Origin: Polycladomyces abyssicola
GTDB taxonomy: Bacteria; Bacillota; Bacilli; Thermoactinomycetales; JIR-001
DNA: 64,000 nucleotides
NCBI RefSeq assembly: GCF_018326425.1
Contig: NZ_AP024601.1
Coordinates: forward strand, 1,786,001 to 1,850,000
Reading direction: 5' to 3'
Within the stretch, counting starts at the first letter, position 1. Every line of letters starts with the position of its first letter. Under the pieces are notes generated by a model. That model saw only the letters and a list, made by a program, of their open reading frames with translations, searched no databases and had not been told where the DNA came from. This document shows positions 25,690 through 36,705 of the stretch, in pieces. The position numbers and the translations under genes are program-made.

Positions 25690-27792
25690 TCAGTTCTTGA
25701 TCTTGATGTTGGGTTTCTCCTTCAATACCGCTTTGCGCGACAGATTGATCCGTCCCTGGTCGTCGATCTCCGTTACCTTGACCAGAATCGTGTCTCCCAC
25801 TTTCACGACATCCGACACTTTGGCCACTCGATTTTCAGCCAGTTGCGAGATATGGACCAACCCTTCCTTGCCCGGCAGGACCTCGACAAAGGCGCCGTAC
25901 TTCTCCACTCGCTTCACCGTGCCGAGATACGTTTCGCCCACTTCCACCTCGCGCACCAGGTCTTCGATGATTTTCTTGGCCGCTTCGTTTTGTTTTGGAT
26001 CGGTGGAAGCGATGTAGATACGGCCGTCCTGCTCGATGTCGATTTTGACGCCCGTTTCGTCGATGATGCGGTTGATCACACGACCGCTCGGTCCGATCAC
26101 GTCGCGGATCTTGTCCGGATGGATGCGCATCGTCAAGATTTTCGGAGCGTAAGGCGACAACTCCTGACGTGGTTCTGCGATCGCTTGTGCCATGTTGTCC
26201 AGAATCGTCATCCGCGCTTTACGTGCCTGTTCCAATGCTGCTTTCAAGATGTCACGGTCGATGCCTTTGATTTTAATATCCATCTGCAGGGCGGTGACCC
26301 CTTTGCGCGTGCCGGCCACTTTGAAGTCCATGTCACCCAAGTGGTCTTCCATACCCTGAATGTCGGTCAGCACCGCTACCCGGTCACCCTCTTTGACCAA
26401 TCCCATCGCGATACCGGCCACCGGAGCCTTGATCGGCACACCCGCATCCATCAGCGCCAACGTGGACGCACAAATGCTGGCTTGGGAGGTGGAACCGTTG
26501 GACTCCAGTACTTCCGATACCAGCCGGATGGTGTACGGGAATTCGTCCTCAGACGGAATGACAGGTTCCAATGCGCGTTCACCCAACGCACCGTGACCGA
26601 TTTCCCTCCGTCCCGGCGCCCGGATCGGTCGTGCCTCGCCGACACTGAAAGGCGGGAAATTGTAATGGTGCATGAACCGCTTGGACTCCTCCAGATCCAA
26701 ACCGTCCAAAATCTGCACATCTCCCAGTGCACCCAGGGTACACACACTGAGCACTTGCGTCTGACCCCGCCGGAACAGACCAGAACCGTGCGTGCGCGGC
26801 AAAATGTGAACCTCACTGGATAGCGGCCGGATCTCTTCAGCGGTCCGTCCATCGGGCCGTTTGCCTTCCTCGAGAATCATGCGGCGCACTTCTTCTTTGA
26901 GGATGTCATGCAGCACATTCAGAATATCGGCTTCTTGCTCCGGATATTCCTCCGCAAGCGCCTCCAGCACTTCCTGATTGATCGCGTCGATCGCGTTTTG
27001 CCGTTCCTGTTTTTCCACGATTTGTGCCGCCTGGATCAGACGGTCCGTCGCCATCTCGCGGACACGGCGCTCCAGCTCTTCCGGCACCTCGTACAGCTCG
27101 GGCACCATTTTTTCCTTGCCGATTGCCCGCACGATTTCCTCCTGAAACTCGACCAATCGACGTACCGTCTCATGACCGTAGAGAATCGCTTCCAGGATAT
27201 CTTCCTCCGGCACCTCGTTGGACCCGGCTTCCACCATGTTGATGGCGTCTTTCGTACCGGCCACCACGAGATGCATGTCACTTTTTTCCATCTGCTCCAC
27301 CGTCGGGTTGATCACCAGTTTTCCATCCACCCGTCCGACGATCACGCCAGCGATCGGGCCGTCAAACGGGATGTCGGAAACAGACAGTGCGGCGGATGCT
27401 CCGATCATCGCGGCAATCTCGGAAGAACAATCCTGATCGACCGACAGGACCAAACAAACCACTTGCACCTCATTCCTGAAACCGTCAGGGAACAGCGGAC
27501 GAATCGGACGGTCGATCAACCGGCTGGCCAACACCGCTTTTTCGCTCGGCCGCCCTTCACGTTTGATGAATCCGCCGGGTATCTTACCAACCGCGTACAA
27601 ACGCTCTTCGTAGTTGACCGTCAGCGGGAAAAAGTCCGTATCCCTTGGTTCTTTGGAGGCTACTGCCGTCGCCAGGACCACTGTATCTCCATATCGCACC
27701 AGGACCGAACCATTGGCCTGATTGGCGTAACTGCCAAATTCCAGGACAAGTCGCCTGCCGGCCAATTCTGTCTCAAATTTTGCAGGTTCCAT
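25690..27792 (-). CDS. pnp: Polynucleotide phosphorylase
   Basis: A 700-residue 3'-5' phosphorolytic exoribonuclease acting in mRNA decay. Two RNase PH-like domains are separated by an alpha-helical linker, followed by a KH domain ([10 protein letters not shown], residues about 565-620) and a C-terminal S1 domain ([18 protein letters not shown]). Length fits the family. ATG at 27792 gives the typical start [13 protein letters not shown], although the GGAGGAT site is about 12 nt away. It follows rpsO, as in most Firmicutes. Confidence 0.95.
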   Translation of the reverse strand: MEPAKFETELAGRRLVLEFGSYANQANGSVLVRYGDTVVLATAVASKEPRDTDFFPLTVNYEERLYAVGKIPGGFIKREGRPSEKAVLASRLIDRPIRPLFPDGFRNEVQVVCLVLSVDQDCSSEIAAMIGASAALSVSDIPFDGPIAGVIVGRVDGKLVINPTVEQMEKSDMHLVVAGTKDAINMVEAGSNEVPEEDILEAILYGHETVRRLVEFQEEIVRAIGKEKMVPELYEVPEELERRVREMATDRLIQAAQIVEKQERQNAIDAINQEVLEALAEEYPEQEADILNVLHDILKEEVRRMILEEGKRPDGRTAEEIRPLSSEVHILPRTHGSGLFRRGQTQVLSVCTLGALGDVQILDGLDLEESKRFMHHYNFPPFSVGEARPIRAPGRREIGHGALGERALEPVIPSEDEFPYTIRLVSEVLESNGSTSQASICASTLALMDAGVPIKAPVAGIAMGLVKEGDRVAVLTDIQGMEDHLGDMDFKVAGTRKGVTALQMDIKIKGIDRDILKAALEQARKARMTILDNMAQAIAEPRQELSPYAPKILTMRIHPDKIRDVIGPSGRVINRIIDETGVKIDIEQDGRIYIASTDPKQNEAAKKIIEDLVREVEVGETYLGTVKRVEKYGAFVEVLPGKEGLVHISQLAENRVAKVSDVVKVGDTILVKVTEIDDQGRINLSRKAVLKEKPNIKIKN

Positions 27793-27887
27793 AACGAGTA
27801 AATATCCTCCTCTCAAACAGCACATTGCTAAATTTCTTCATTTAACCAGTATTTCCTGCCCCCGGTGGTTTTAGAGGGCATCTACTG

Positions 27888-27915
27888 AAAAAAGCGGGGA
27901 ATACCCCGCTTTTTG
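27888..27915 (-). terminator. rpsO terminator/attenuator
   Basis: AAAGCGGGG paired with CCCCGCTTT, a short loop and T-runs on both sides, directly after the rpsO stop. Partial readthrough into pnp is likely. Confidence 0.85.
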
Positions 27916-28185
27916 TCACCGACGCAATCCCAGTTTTTCAATCAGTTGACGGTACCGCGTAATGTCTTTCTTTTTCAGGTAGTTGAGCAAGTTCCGGCGA
28001 TGCCCCACCATTTTCAAGAGTCCGCGACGGGAATGGTGGTCTTTTTTGTGCTTTTTCAGGTGCTCGTTGAGTTCGTTGATCCGCTTCGTCAAAATGGCGA
28101 TTTGCACTTCCGGGGATCCGGTGTCGTTCTCGTGCGTTTTGAACTCGTTGATGATTTCGCGCTTCCGTTCTTGGCTCAAGCTCAT
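27916..28185 (-). CDS. rpsO: 30S ribosomal protein S15
   Basis: An 89-residue primary 16S-binding protein of the ribosomal platform. It begins [15 protein letters not shown] and contains the [19 protein letters not shown] region conserved in S15. An AAGGAGGTG site precedes the ATG. Upstream lies a structured leader (see 28186-28310). Confidence 0.97.
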   Translation of the reverse strand: MSLSQERKREIINEFKTHENDTGSPEVQIAILTKRINELNEHLKKHKKDHHSRRGLLKMVGHRRNLLNYLKKKDITRYRQLIEKLGLRR

Positions 28186-28310
28186 CGCCGTTTCACCTCC
28201 TTGTGATTGCGTATGCCCATAGCCCAGGTCATCGCCGAGGTGACTCGATCACCCGCGCCAGGGTCTGTCGTCACATCGAACCCATTCGTTCGAAGTGCCG
28301 AATAACAGTA
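28186..28310 (-). promoter_or_regulatory. Possible S15 autoregulatory leader
   Basis: The rpsO 5' region contains a hairpin of CAC-TCGAAC with GTTCGA-GTG (about 28277-28302) and a second GGTGA/TCACC hairpin (about 28240-28255). S15 represses its own mRNA in several bacteria, including Geobacillus, through such leaders. Fit to that known fold was judged by eye only. Confidence 0.4.
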
Positions 28311-28382
28311 TAACATAAGTTCTATGCAAAATGGTACTCCTGAGATGAATTTTTGCCTCAGTTTCCCGGATCACTTCACACC

Positions 28383-29342
28383 TTAGCCCATCTGTTGGCC
28401 GATCCATCCGTGTGTTGTCAACCAGTTGCGCGCCTGTTCGACGTCCGCCTGAATCTGTTTGACCAATGCATCCACGGAATCGAATCGTTTTTCTTCCCGC
28501 AGAAAATGGAGGAATGCCACTTCCAGCGTTTGACCGTACAGGTCTTCGTTCACATCGAACAGATGCACTTCCAAAGTGTGCCGCGGAACGGGATCGTCAA
28601 AGGTCGGACGGGTCCCGATGTTCATCACGCCTGTATCGATCCGGCCATTCCGACGCACTTGCACCACATAAACCCCGTTTTTGGGGATCAGATACGGTCC
28701 CTCCGGTTGCACATTGGCCGTCGGAAAGCCGATGGTTCGCCCACGCCGGTCACCTTGGACCACTGTTCCCTTCAAAGTATAGGGACGTCCCAGAATGCGA
28801 TGGGCCAGCTCCATTTCCCCATCGTCCAGTGCACGGCGCAACCGCGTACTGCTGACGGTTACGCCTTCATCCACTACCGGCATGACCACTTCGGCGACAA
28901 ATCGGTCCTTTGCCAATACGCCCAGATCTTGCGCGCACCCTTGTGCACGATGGCCAAACCGAAAATTGAACCCGACGGCCACAGCCTGAACGCGAAGAGG
29001 AATCAACACATCTTCCACGAATGATTCTTTGGAAAGGCCAGCAAAATCCCGGTCGAACCTCATCACATATGTCCGGTCCACTCCCAGTTGCGCAAACTGC
29101 TCCAACTTTTCCGGAAGGGGGGTGAGGTATCGGGACATCTTGACCAGGCCCAACACTTCCCTGGGATGGGGATGGAACGTCATCACCGCTGTTTGGATCC
29201 CCCGCTCTTTTGCCATCCGTCGGGCTTGCCGAATCACTGCTTGATGTCCCAAATGGACACCGTCAAAATAGCCGATCGCCAACGCCACCGGAGGCACGGG
29301 CTCATTGGATTGTAACGGAAATCGCAGATGAATCGTCTCCAT
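28383..29342 (-). CDS. ribF: Bifunctional riboflavin kinase/FAD synthetase
   Basis: A 319-residue enzyme converting riboflavin to FMN and FMN to FAD. The N-terminal adenylyltransferase shows GYFDGVHLGH; the C-terminal flavokinase shows GFPTANV and NIGTRPTFDD. Called ribC in B. subtilis. It lies 6 nt after truB and before rpsO, the usual Firmicute order. Confidence 0.95.
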   Translation of the reverse strand: METIHLRFPLQSNEPVPPVALAIGYFDGVHLGHQAVIRQARRMAKERGIQTAVMTFHPHPREVLGLVKMSRYLTPLPEKLEQFAQLGVDRTYVMRFDRDFAGLSKESFVEDVLIPLRVQAVAVGFNFRFGHRAQGCAQDLGVLAKDRFVAEVVMPVVDEGVTVSSTRLRRALDDGEMELAHRILGRPYTLKGTVVQGDRRGRTIGFPTANVQPEGPYLIPKNGVYVVQVRRNGRIDTGVMNIGTRPTFDDPVPRHTLEVHLFDVNEDLYGQTLEVAFLHFLREEKRFDSVDALVKQIQADVEQARNWLTTHGWIGQQMG

Positions 29343-29348
29343 GTCGCT

Positions 29349-30260
29349 TCACCCATTCCGGAACACTTTTTCTGCCAAAGCGACACCGTCGTCATTTAAG
29401 CGGTAAATGCCGCAAAAACCGTGAGTGTCACCGTAGACCCGGATCAGACGCCCTTCCCAATCGCATCCGTCGACCGGGTCGCATTCAAGGGGCTGTCCGT
29501 TCAACACACCGGATTCGGCCCGCCCGGACACCACGACAGCCGGAAGATGACCCAGTACCGCATCGATCGGGTGAAGTACTTCGTCCCATCTTCCGTCTGC
29601 CGCCACTTCTGCCAATTCTTCCAATGTCACCGCATCTTCCAAGACAAAAGGGCCACTCTTTACCCGAATCAAGCGGGCCATGTGAGCGGGATAACCCAAC
29701 GCTTTGCCGATGTCGACACACAGCGTCCGCACATAGGTGCCTCGGGAGCAGGTGACATCAAAGTCCACTTCGGGATAGGGTCCCTCCGGTTGAATCCGGG
29801 TAGCGCGCAAACGGTAAATGGTCACCTGTCTGGACGGGCGCTTGACTTCTTTCCCTTCGCGCGCCAACTCATATAACCGTTTTCCCTTTACCCTCACTGC
29901 CGAAAACATCGGTGGTACCTGTGTGATTGTACCATGGAAACGCTGGAACACCTCGTTTACAATAGCGGGATCGATGCGATCGACGGGACGATCCTCCAAC
30001 ACTTCCCCCGAGGCGTCCTCCGTATCGGTGGAACGGCCCAACACCATGGTACCGAGATACTGTTTGGGCAATTCCTGAATGTATTCTACAATTCTCGTGG
30101 CTTGTCCCAAACACACGGGAAGAACACCTTCCACGTCGGGGTCCAGCGTTCCGGTGTGGCCGACTCGCCTTTGTCCCGTCAGCTTGCGGATGCGGGCCAC
30201 CACATCATGGGAAGTCATGCCGGGGGCTTTACGCACGGGGATGATACCGTGAATCGTCAT
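29349..30260 (-). CDS. truB: tRNA pseudouridine-55 synthase
   Basis: A 303-residue enzyme forming pseudouridine 55 in the tRNA T-loop. The catalytic aspartate lies in HTGTLDPDVEGVLP, and KAPGMTSHDVV is the N-terminal motif. A C-terminal PUA-like domain follows residue 240. ATG overlaps the nrnA stop by 4 nt (ATGA). Confidence 0.95.
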   Translation of the reverse strand: MTIHGIIPVRKAPGMTSHDVVARIRKLTGQRRVGHTGTLDPDVEGVLPVCLGQATRIVEYIQELPKQYLGTMVLGRSTDTEDASGEVLEDRPVDRIDPAIVNEVFQRFHGTITQVPPMFSAVRVKGKRLYELAREGKEVKRPSRQVTIYRLRATRIQPEGPYPEVDFDVTCSRGTYVRTLCVDIGKALGYPAHMARLIRVKSGPFVLEDAVTLEELAEVAADGRWDEVLHPIDAVLGHLPAVVVSGRAESGVLNGQPLECDPVDGCDWEGRLIRVYGDTHGFCGIYRLNDDGVALAEKVFRNG

Positions 30261-31252
30261 GACACCACGCGCCGCAGGGCGCTGGCCACCTTTTGCAACA
30301 CTTGCCGTTCCACTTCCCCGGCGCTTCCCATGATCGTGCAGCCGGCCGCCCGTGCATGACCGCCACCGCCCAATGTCTGGGCCAATGCGCCGACATCCAC
30401 GATTCTGCGCGATCGAAAACTGACGCGGATTGTTTTCTCATTGACTTCACGGAACAGAATGCCCACATCAACGCCCATGACATTTCGGGCGTAATTGACG
30501 ATGCCGTCCCAATCCTCTTCCTTGGCTCCCGTCGCTTCGATGTCTCGCCGGCGAATCCACATCCAAGCGATCTGCCCATCTTTGGACAGGCGCAGCGTTT
30601 CCAACGCTTTACGTAACAGTTGCAAATGCGCCAACGTAGTGGTTTCCAACACTTCCTCCGCAATCCGGTGTGCTTCCACCTTCCGATCGATCAGGTGGGC
30701 CGCTTGGTTCATCACCCGAGGGGTGGTGTTGGCATAGCGAAAACCGCCCGTGTCAGTCAATAACCCGGTGTAAATGCAGGTGGCCAATTCCTGGGTCCAC
30801 TCCAATCCCATCGATTCGACCCAATCGTACAGCACTTGCGCCGTCGCCGCCGCATCCGGGATGACCACGTTGACAGTGCCGAAGCGATCATTGGTGGCGT
30901 GATGGTCGATGTTGAGAATGTGCACATCCCGGGCGAACACCTTCCGACACTCCCCCATGCGATCAGCATCCGCCGCATCCACCGCGATCACATGGGAAAA
31001 CGGCGCCTCGGTACGAAGATCTTCCGGAGATCGGATTTGATTACAATCCGGAAGAAATTGATATTTCTGCGGGATGGCGGATTCATTGATCATCACATAG
31101 CGTTTTCCCAATTGTTTCAGGATTTGCCCAACCGCCAGGGTCGAACCGATCGCGTCGCCGTCGGGATTGACATGGGAAACCACGAGGAACCGGTCAGCGT
31201 CCTGAACGAAACGGGTGGCCGCCTCCAATTGATTATTGGTCTCCCGCATCAT
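30257..31252 (-). CDS. nrnA: DHH-family oligoribonuclease/pAp phosphatase
   Basis: A 331-residue DHH/DHHA1 phosphoesterase. Metal motifs are [17 protein letters not shown] and NIDHHATND; the C-terminal DHHA1 domain has [10 protein letters not shown]. NrnA degrades short RNA oligomers and 3'-phosphoadenosine 5'-phosphate. Its start overlaps rbfA by 20 nt. In B. subtilis nrnA lies elsewhere; placement between rbfA and truB occurs in other Firmicutes and fits a role in RNA turnover. Confidence 0.9.
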   Translation of the reverse strand: MMRETNNQLEAATRFVQDADRFLVVSHVNPDGDAIGSTLAVGQILKQLGKRYVMINESAIPQKYQFLPDCNQIRSPEDLRTEAPFSHVIAVDAADADRMGECRKVFARDVHILNIDHHATNDRFGTVNVVIPDAAATAQVLYDWVESMGLEWTQELATCIYTGLLTDTGGFRYANTTPRVMNQAAHLIDRKVEAHRIAEEVLETTTLAHLQLLRKALETLRLSKDGQIAWMWIRRRDIEATGAKEEDWDGIVNYARNVMGVDVGILFREVNEKTIRVSFRSRRIVDVGALAQTLGGGGHARAAGCTIMGSAGEVERQVLQKVASALRRVVS

Positions 31253-31592
31253 TCGTTTTCACTTCTCTCAACAATTGGTTGATGTATTGACCGTGTTCGA
31301 TGGATTCATCCACCTTGAAGACCAGCTCGGGTGTATGACGCAAGGTAATGCGGCGCCCGATCTCAGATCGGATGAAACCTTTGGCTTTGTTCAATGCCGC
31401 CAAGGTATTTTTCTTTTGCTCTTCGTCACCCATGACGCTGACATACACTTTGGCGTGCTGGAGATCCCCACTCATTTCCACCGAGGTGATCGTAACAAAT
31501 CCGATGCGGGGGTCTTTCAGTTCCTGCTGCAAAATCTGGCTCAACTCTTTTTTGATCTGTTCGCCGACGCGACTCACGCGGATGCGAGCCAT
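31233..31592 (-). CDS. rbfA: 30S ribosome-binding factor A
   Basis: A 119-residue KH-like factor for late 30S maturation. [17 protein letters not shown] and [12 protein letters not shown] are family hallmarks. It lies between ylxP and nrnA in the rimP-to-pnp cluster. Confidence 0.96.
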   Translation of the reverse strand: MARIRVSRVGEQIKKELSQILQQELKDPRIGFVTITSVEMSGDLQHAKVYVSVMGDEEQKKNTLAALNKAKGFIRSEIGRRITLRHTPELVFKVDESIEHGQYINQLLREVKTNDAGDQ

Positions 31593-31615
31593 CGCCGATA
31601 CCTCCTCCTGGTGAT

Positions 31616-31903
31616 CTACACGAATGATAGTTCCGCGTGCAATATTTCCAATCCATCCAGCTCCTCCAGCAGACGCAAAGCCTGCCGAAGCTCCTGTTCC
31701 ACCACTTTTTTGCTGGAGCCGACTCCAGCCATGGCCAAGCGGGTGCGTTGGCGGTCGTCTTGAAACCCGACTTCCGCCACCGACAGGTTAAACCGGTGTT
31801 GAATCCGGCTGATCCCGCTCTTGATCACCCGACGCTTCTCTTTGAGCGAGGTGGAACCGATAATCCGTCCCTCACATTCCTGAATGCCGACGTACACGTT
31901 CAC
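31616..31903 (-). CDS. ylxP: YlxP-like DUF503 protein
   Basis: A 95-residue protein with [20 protein letters not shown] and VSVAEV-like VAEVGFQD, diagnostic of DUF503. Its ATG overlaps the infB stop by 4 nt (ATGA). The family is linked by position to ribosome assembly; biochemical function unknown. Confidence 0.9.
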   Translation of the reverse strand: MNVYVGIQECEGRIIGSTSLKEKRRVIKSGISRIQHRFNLSVAEVGFQDDRQRTRLAMAGVGSSKKVVEQELRQALRLLEELDGLEILHAELSFV

Positions 31904-34137
31904 CGCTCCACTTCTTGGATGACGTACACTTCGACTACATCGCCCTCTTTAATGTCGTTAAAGTTTTTCAAGGTTAAACCGCACTCATATCCTTGAGCTA
32001 CTTCACGCACATCGTCTTTGAAGCGTTTCAGCGTATCGATCTCCCCTTCGTGTACCACGATGCCGTCGCGGATCAAGCGCACTTTTCCGTCGCGAACGAT
32101 TTTGCCTTCCGTGACGTAGCAACCGGCAATCGTTCCGATCCGGGAGACTTTGAAGATCTGGCGCACTTCTGCCGAACCGACCACTTTTTCTTCGTATTCG
32201 GGGTCCAGCATTCCCTTCATCGCCGCTTCAATTTCTTCGATCACATCGTAGATCACGCGGTGCAGTCGAATATCCACTTTTTCCTGTTCCGCCGCGGCCC
32301 GGGCATTCGTTTCCGGCCGAACGTTGAAACCGATGATGATCGCATTGGAAGCGGATGCCAGAATAATGTCGGATTCGGTGATCGCACCCACAGCGGAGTG
32401 GATGATCTTTACCCGAACCCCTTCGACATCGATCTTCTCCAAGGCGCCGCGCAGTGCTTCCACCGAACCCTGCACGTCGGCCTTGATGATGATATTGAGC
32501 TCCTTCACTTCGCCTTCCTGAATCTGCTTGTACAGATCATCCAACGTGACGCGACTTTGCGCACGCAGCTCCTGTTGCCGCTGTTTCTCAGCCCGCTTTT
32601 CGGCGATGGCCCGTGCTTTTTTCTCGTCTTCAAAGACCATGAACGCATCCCCGGCATTCGGCACGTCCTGCAATCCCAAAATTTCCACCGGTGTGGACGG
32701 CGGGGCCGCTTTGACCCGGCGTCCGCGGTCGTTGACCATCGCCCGTACTTTACCGAAGTAGTTGCCGGCCACAATGCTGTCGCCGACTCGCAACGTCCCG
32801 TTCTGCACCAACACGGTGGCTACGGGGCCGCGTCCCTTGTCCAGCTCGGCTTCGATGACGACGCCGCGGGCACGTTTATTGGAGTTGGCTTTCAATTCCT
32901 GCACTTCCGCCACAAGCAGAATCATTTCCAGAAGCTCGTCGATCCCTTCACCTTTGAGTGCGGACACAGGGACAAAAATGGTGTCACCGCCCCATTCTTC
33001 CGGCACCAAACCGTGTTCCATCAATTGTTGTTTGACGCGGTCCGGGTTGGCATCCGGTTTGTCCATTTTATTCACCGCCACGATGATCGGCACGTCCGCC
33101 GCCTTGGCGTGGTTGATCGCCTCCACGGTCTGTGGCATCACACCGTCATCCGCAGCGACGACCAGTACGGTGATGTCCGTCACCTTGGCTCCGCGCGCCC
33201 GCATCGTCGTGAACGCAGCATGACCCGGGGTGTCGAGGAACGTAATTTTCTTGCCGTTGGCTTCCACTTGATATGCTCCGATGTGCTGGGTAATGCCACC
33301 GGCTTCTCCCGCCGTGATGTTGGAGTGGCGAATCGTGTCCAACAGCGTGGTTTTTCCGTGGTCCACGTGCCCCATGATGGTGACCACGGGCGGACGCTCT
33401 TGCAAATCTTCGGGCGCATCGATTTCTTCGATTTCTTCAAAGGCCGATTCGTCGATCTCCTCTTTTACTTTTACCTTGATGCCGTATTCCTCCGCTACCA
33501 GGGTAATCGTATCCGTATCGATTTCCTGGTTAATGGTGGCCATTACACCGAGCCCCATCAACTTGCGGATCACATCGGCAGCTTCCCGACGCATCAGTTT
33601 GGCTGCTTCACCGACGGTCATCGGTCCCGAAATCTCAATTTCCGACGGCAGTTTTGGCGCCGGTTTCTCCCACTGCTGAGGACGGCGATTCCGATCTTTT
33701 TGTTTTTTGCCCCGTCCTTTTTTTCCGCCGTTCTCGCGGTTGTCAAACGTACCTTTCCGTGAAGGTTTTCCTTTGACACCGACTGTTTCCCCATTGTCGT
33801 TTGCTGCTTTGTTCCGTTGTTTCTTCATGTTCACCTCTTTGTTCTTCCCACCCATGTTTTTTTGCTCCGTCACTTTCGCTTGTCCTTTGATTTCCCCTTG
33901 TGATTTGGACGATCCGTTCGGTCGCTTATTGCCGGACGTACCGGCCGGTTTCGCTTTGCCTGGAGTGTTTTGCTCCTTCACTTTTTTGATGAACTGTTCC
34001 ACCTTTTGCACCATTTGATCGTCCATCACACTCATATGGTTATTCACATTGATGTTCATCCGTTGCAGGATGGTTAATACTTCTTTACTGCTCATATTCA
34101 TCTGTTTCGCATATTCGTATACACGAAGTTTGGTCAA
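31900..34137 (-). CDS. infB: Translation initiation factor IF-2
   Basis: A 745-residue GTPase that brings initiator tRNA to the 30S subunit. It has an N-terminal [10 protein letters not shown] domain, a long basic low-complexity linker (residues about 55-160), the G domain with [24 protein letters not shown] and SALKGEG, and beta-barrel domains II-IV. TTG at 34137 is chosen because it gives the conserved [11 protein letters not shown] start with GGGGGTG about 6 nt upstream; GTG at 34146 lies inside that site. Confidence 0.95.
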   Translation of the reverse strand: MTKLRVYEYAKQMNMSSKEVLTILQRMNINVNNHMSVMDDQMVQKVEQFIKKVKEQNTPGKAKPAGTSGNKRPNGSSKSQGEIKGQAKVTEQKNMGGKNKEVNMKKQRNKAANDNGETVGVKGKPSRKGTFDNRENGGKKGRGKKQKDRNRRPQQWEKPAPKLPSEIEISGPMTVGEAAKLMRREAADVIRKLMGLGVMATINQEIDTDTITLVAEEYGIKVKVKEEIDESAFEEIEEIDAPEDLQERPPVVTIMGHVDHGKTTLLDTIRHSNITAGEAGGITQHIGAYQVEANGKKITFLDTPGHAAFTTMRARGAKVTDITVLVVAADDGVMPQTVEAINHAKAADVPIIVAVNKMDKPDANPDRVKQQLMEHGLVPEEWGGDTIFVPVSALKGEGIDELLEMILLVAEVQELKANSNKRARGVVIEAELDKGRGPVATVLVQNGTLRVGDSIVAGNYFGKVRAMVNDRGRRVKAAPPSTPVEILGLQDVPNAGDAFMVFEDEKKARAIAEKRAEKQRQQELRAQSRVTLDDLYKQIQEGEVKELNIIIKADVQGSVEALRGALEKIDVEGVRVKIIHSAVGAITESDIILASASNAIIIGFNVRPETNARAAAEQEKVDIRLHRVIYDVIEEIEAAMKGMLDPEYEEKVVGSAEVRQIFKVSRIGTIAGCYVTEGKIVRDGKVRLIRDGIVVHEGEIDTLKRFKDDVREVAQGYECGLTLKNFNDIKEGDVVEVYVIQEVER

Positions 34138-34155
34138 ACTCGTCACCCCCGTCTG

Positions 34156-34452
34156 TTACTCTGCCTTCTGCCTCATCGCACGGGCAAAACCGGGGTCAGT
34201 GAGCGCAATCACCACCCGTTCCGGCTTCCCGATCGCTCTTCCCAGTTCAGTCCGTGTCCCCATATGCCAGAGGGGAACATCATAGTAGGAACATTTATCA
34301 GTAAACCGCTTCCGCGTGTTGTCGGAAGCATCTTCCGCCAAGATCACCGCGGCGGCTTGACCCGACCGGATCGCCCGCAGCACCGCTTCCTCTCCGGTCA
34401 CGACTTTCCCCGCACGCTGCGCCAAGCCGAGCAGTTGTAACCGTTTATCCAT
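34156..34452 (-). CDS. ylxQ: L7Ae-family RNA-binding protein YlxQ
   Basis: A 98-residue protein with the L7Ae/L30e fold (LLGLAQRAGKVVTGEEAVL and AAVILAEDASDNT). It overlaps ylxR by 8 nt. The family binds kink-turn RNAs; the target here is unknown. Confidence 0.9.
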   Translation of the reverse strand: MDKRLQLLGLAQRAGKVVTGEEAVLRAIRSGQAAAVILAEDASDNTRKRFTDKCSYYDVPLWHMGTRTELGRAIGKPERVVIALTDPGFARAMRQKAE

Positions 34453-34723
34453 GCAAATTCACCCGTGACAACTCTTCTTGTAACCGATCGTAGATCGAAT
34501 CGTCCACCTGCACTTTGAGTGCCCGGTCCAGCGCCTTTTTCTTTTTGGCCAGCCGGAAGCACTCCTCCTTTCCGCACAGATAAGCGCCTCGACCCGATTT
34601 TTTCCCGGTGGGGTCAATCAGGATCTCTTGCTCAGGTGTCCGAACCACTCGAATCAGTTCCTTTTTCGGCATCATTTCTTGACACGCGACACATTTGCGC
34701 ATCGGTACCTTTCTGGTCCGCAT
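34445..34723 (-). CDS. ylxR: YlxR/RnpM family RNA-binding protein
   Basis: A 92-residue protein with the YlxR fingerprints RKCVACQEM and GRGAYLCG. In B. subtilis the protein (RnpM) binds the RNase P RNA and modulates it. ATG at 34723 has AAGGAGGTG 9 nt upstream; the GTG at 34735 is part of that site. Confidence 0.92.
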   Translation of the reverse strand: MRTRKVPMRKCVACQEMMPKKELIRVVRTPEQEILIDPTGKKSGRGAYLCGKEECFRLAKKKKALDRALKVQVDDSIYDRLQEELSRVNLHG

Positions 34724-34771
34724 CGCTCCGTCCACCTCCTTCAGATGGATGGAAGTTGTTACGATGAAGGC

Positions 34772-35878
34772 TTATGCGTTCTCTTCTTCCGTCGTTTCCA
34801 CATCCGATTCCAAGGTGTCGTTTACTTCATCAACATTTGCTTCTTCCTGCGCTTCCGATTCGCTCTTGATGTCGATCTTCCAACCAGTCAATTTGGCCGC
34901 CAGCCGGGCATTCTGACCTTCTTTGCCGATGGCTAACGACAGTTGATGGTCCGGCACAACCACACGAGCTACTTTTTCATCCTCCTGGATGTCCACACTG
35001 ATCACCTTGGATGGACTGAGCGCGTTGGCCACGAATTCCTGCGGATCATCGGAGTAGCGGACGATGTCAATTTTCTCGCCGCGCAGCTCATTCACCACAG
35101 TCTGCACACGCATGCCGCGGTGTCCCACGCAAGCGCCTACCGGGTCCACCTGTTCATCCCGGGACGACACTGCGATTTTGGAACGGAAGCCGGCTTCTCT
35201 CGCCACCGACTTGATTTCGACAATCCCTTCGTAGATTTCCGGCACTTCCAGTTCAAATAACCGTTTCAAAAGACCAGGATGCGTACGGGAAACATAGATC
35301 ATCGGTCCTTTGGTCGATTTCTCGACGCGGGTGATGTACGTTTTCACCCGTTCACCCTGTTTGAAGCGCTCACCCGGCATCGTTTCGTTGTACGGCAGGA
35401 GCGCCTCCACCTTGCCCAGATCGATATAGTACTGTCGATGATCGGCCCGCTGCACCACGCCGGTGACGATATCCTCCTCGCGATCTACGAACTCGTCATA
35501 GATGATATTGCGTTCTGCTTCGCGAATGCGTTGGGTGACCACTTGTTTGGCGGTCTGGGCGGCAATCCGTCCGAAATCTTTCGGTGTCACTTCAATTTCG
35601 ACGATGTCATCGAGCTGATAGGCAGGATTGATCTCCCTGGCAGCCTCCAGCGATATCTCCAACCGCGGATCCGTCACCTCATCAACGACTGTTTTCCGAG
35701 CAAATACGCGCACCACGCCGGTTTCACGGTCGATGTCCACCCGCACGTTCTGTGCGGAGTGGAAATTGCGTTTGTAACCGGAGATCAGTGCGGCTTCCAA
35801 TGCCTCGATCAACACGTCCTTACTGATGCCTTTCTCTTTTTCCAGCTGATTGAGGGCCTCGATGAACTCTGCATTCAT
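34772..35878 (-). CDS. nusA: Transcription elongation/termination factor NusA
   Basis: A 368-residue RNA-polymerase-associated factor with N-terminal domain, S1 (residues about 135-200) and two KH domains (GACVGHRGMRVQ and AIGKEGQNARLAAKLTGW), ending in an acidic tail. Like other Firmicute NusA it lacks the extra C-terminal AR repeats of E. coli. It lies between rimP and ylxR. Confidence 0.96.
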   Translation of the reverse strand: MNAEFIEALNQLEKEKGISKDVLIEALEAALISGYKRNFHSAQNVRVDIDRETGVVRVFARKTVVDEVTDPRLEISLEAAREINPAYQLDDIVEIEVTPKDFGRIAAQTAKQVVTQRIREAERNIIYDEFVDREEDIVTGVVQRADHRQYYIDLGKVEALLPYNETMPGERFKQGERVKTYITRVEKSTKGPMIYVSRTHPGLLKRLFELEVPEIYEGIVEIKSVAREAGFRSKIAVSSRDEQVDPVGACVGHRGMRVQTVVNELRGEKIDIVRYSDDPQEFVANALSPSKVISVDIQEDEKVARVVVPDHQLSLAIGKEGQNARLAAKLTGWKIDIKSESEAQEEANVDEVNDTLESDVETTEEENA

Positions 35879-35901
35879 CGGAATCGTTCTCCTCCCTTCA
35901 A

Positions 35902-36363
35902 TTAAAAAACAATGGCCAACCGTGCTTTCGACACTTTGTCAAACGGAATTTCCACCGGTTTGCCTTCGACCTCGACCGTGAGCACATCCGGCGCGTATGC
36001 GGTCAGCGTTCCCTCAAACTTGTTACGCCCGGCGACCGGCTCCAACGTGGTGATATGGACGAATTTTCCCACGGCCCGCTCAAAATCCCGCGGTTTTTTC
36101 AGCGGCCGTTCCGCCCCAGGTGAAGAGACCTCCAGGAAATAGGCCCCGGGAATGGGGTCGACACGGTCCAGTTCTTCGCTCAGTTTTTCACTGACGCGGC
36201 TGATGTCGTCCAAGTCGACGCGTCCCTCGATTTTATCGATGAACAAACGCAAATACCAGTTCTTTCCTTCTTTTTGAAACGTGATGTCGACCAGTTCCAG
36301 CCCTTCCGCTGCCAAAATGGGGGCCGCCAACTGTTCCACCGTTTCCACTACCTGCTGGCTCAA
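35902..36363 (-). CDS. rimP: Ribosome maturation factor RimP
   Basis: A 153-residue 30S assembly factor. [14 protein letters not shown] and [14 protein letters not shown] are characteristic. The start is TTG at 36363, 6 nt after GGAGGG; the longer in-frame start at 36438 lacks a site and passes through the hairpin region. First gene of the rimP-nusA-ylxR-ylxQ-infB operon. Confidence 0.93.
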   Translation of the reverse strand: MSQQVVETVEQLAAPILAAEGLELVDITFQKEGKNWYLRLFIDKIEGRVDLDDISRVSEKLSEELDRVDPIPGAYFLEVSSPGAERPLKKPRDFERAVGKFVHITTLEPVAGRNKFEGTLTAYAPDVLTVEVEGKPVEIPFDKVSKARLAIVF

Positions 36364-36417
36364 CCCGCACCCTCCTTCATGTGTGCCTTTCTTGTCCGGA
36401 ACCCATGCGACAAAGCG

Positions 36418-36443
36418 AAAGAGTGGGTTGTAACCCACTCTTT
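36418..36443 (-). terminator. Terminator-like hairpin between polC and rimP
   Basis: AAAGAGTGGG paired with CCCACTCTTT around TTGTAA. It lies 55 nt before rimP on the minus strand with a weak U-tract; it may end polC transcripts or structure the rimP leader. Confidence 0.55.
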
Positions 36444-36611
36444 TCGGCCGGACGTTATCTACGCTACAGTTTAGCCAAAATCATTATATCACAATCATTT
36501 CGTCGGATGCAATGAAACTGGAACGGTGTGGCAAAAAGGCGGGGAAACTTGACACGCGTTCGATGAAGGCGTCTGGACCTGCTTGAGTCACTACGTTTTC
36601 CCGAACGAACG

Positions 36612-36686
36612 GAGAACCGGAAGACGGGAATATAATCGCGAGCAATTCTCCCTCAAATGAAGCGAACATTGCCCGCGCCCCGTGCT
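36612..36686 (+). repeat. Dispersed repeat, copy 3 (left part only)
   Basis: This stretch aligns by eye with 41105-41180 at roughly two thirds identity, with a stronger block GAAGCGAACATTGCCCGC against GAAGCGTACTTTGCCCGC (16 of 18). The right half of the element is not recognisable here. No coding potential. Confidence 0.45.
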
Positions 36687-36705
36687 TCCGGTTCGGATCA
36701 GGGAT

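Larger units (their letters stand above)
36364..36705. other. polC-rimP intergenic region
   Basis: A 342-nt noncoding region. It contains the rimP-proximal hairpin (36418-36443) and the diverged repeat copy (36612-36686). The rimP promoter should lie here, but I see no clear match. Confidence 0.5.

Noticed and set aside
31993-33762. 589-codon plus-strand open frame
   Set aside because: Antisense of infB, whose GTPase motifs are intact on the minus strand; shadow frame.
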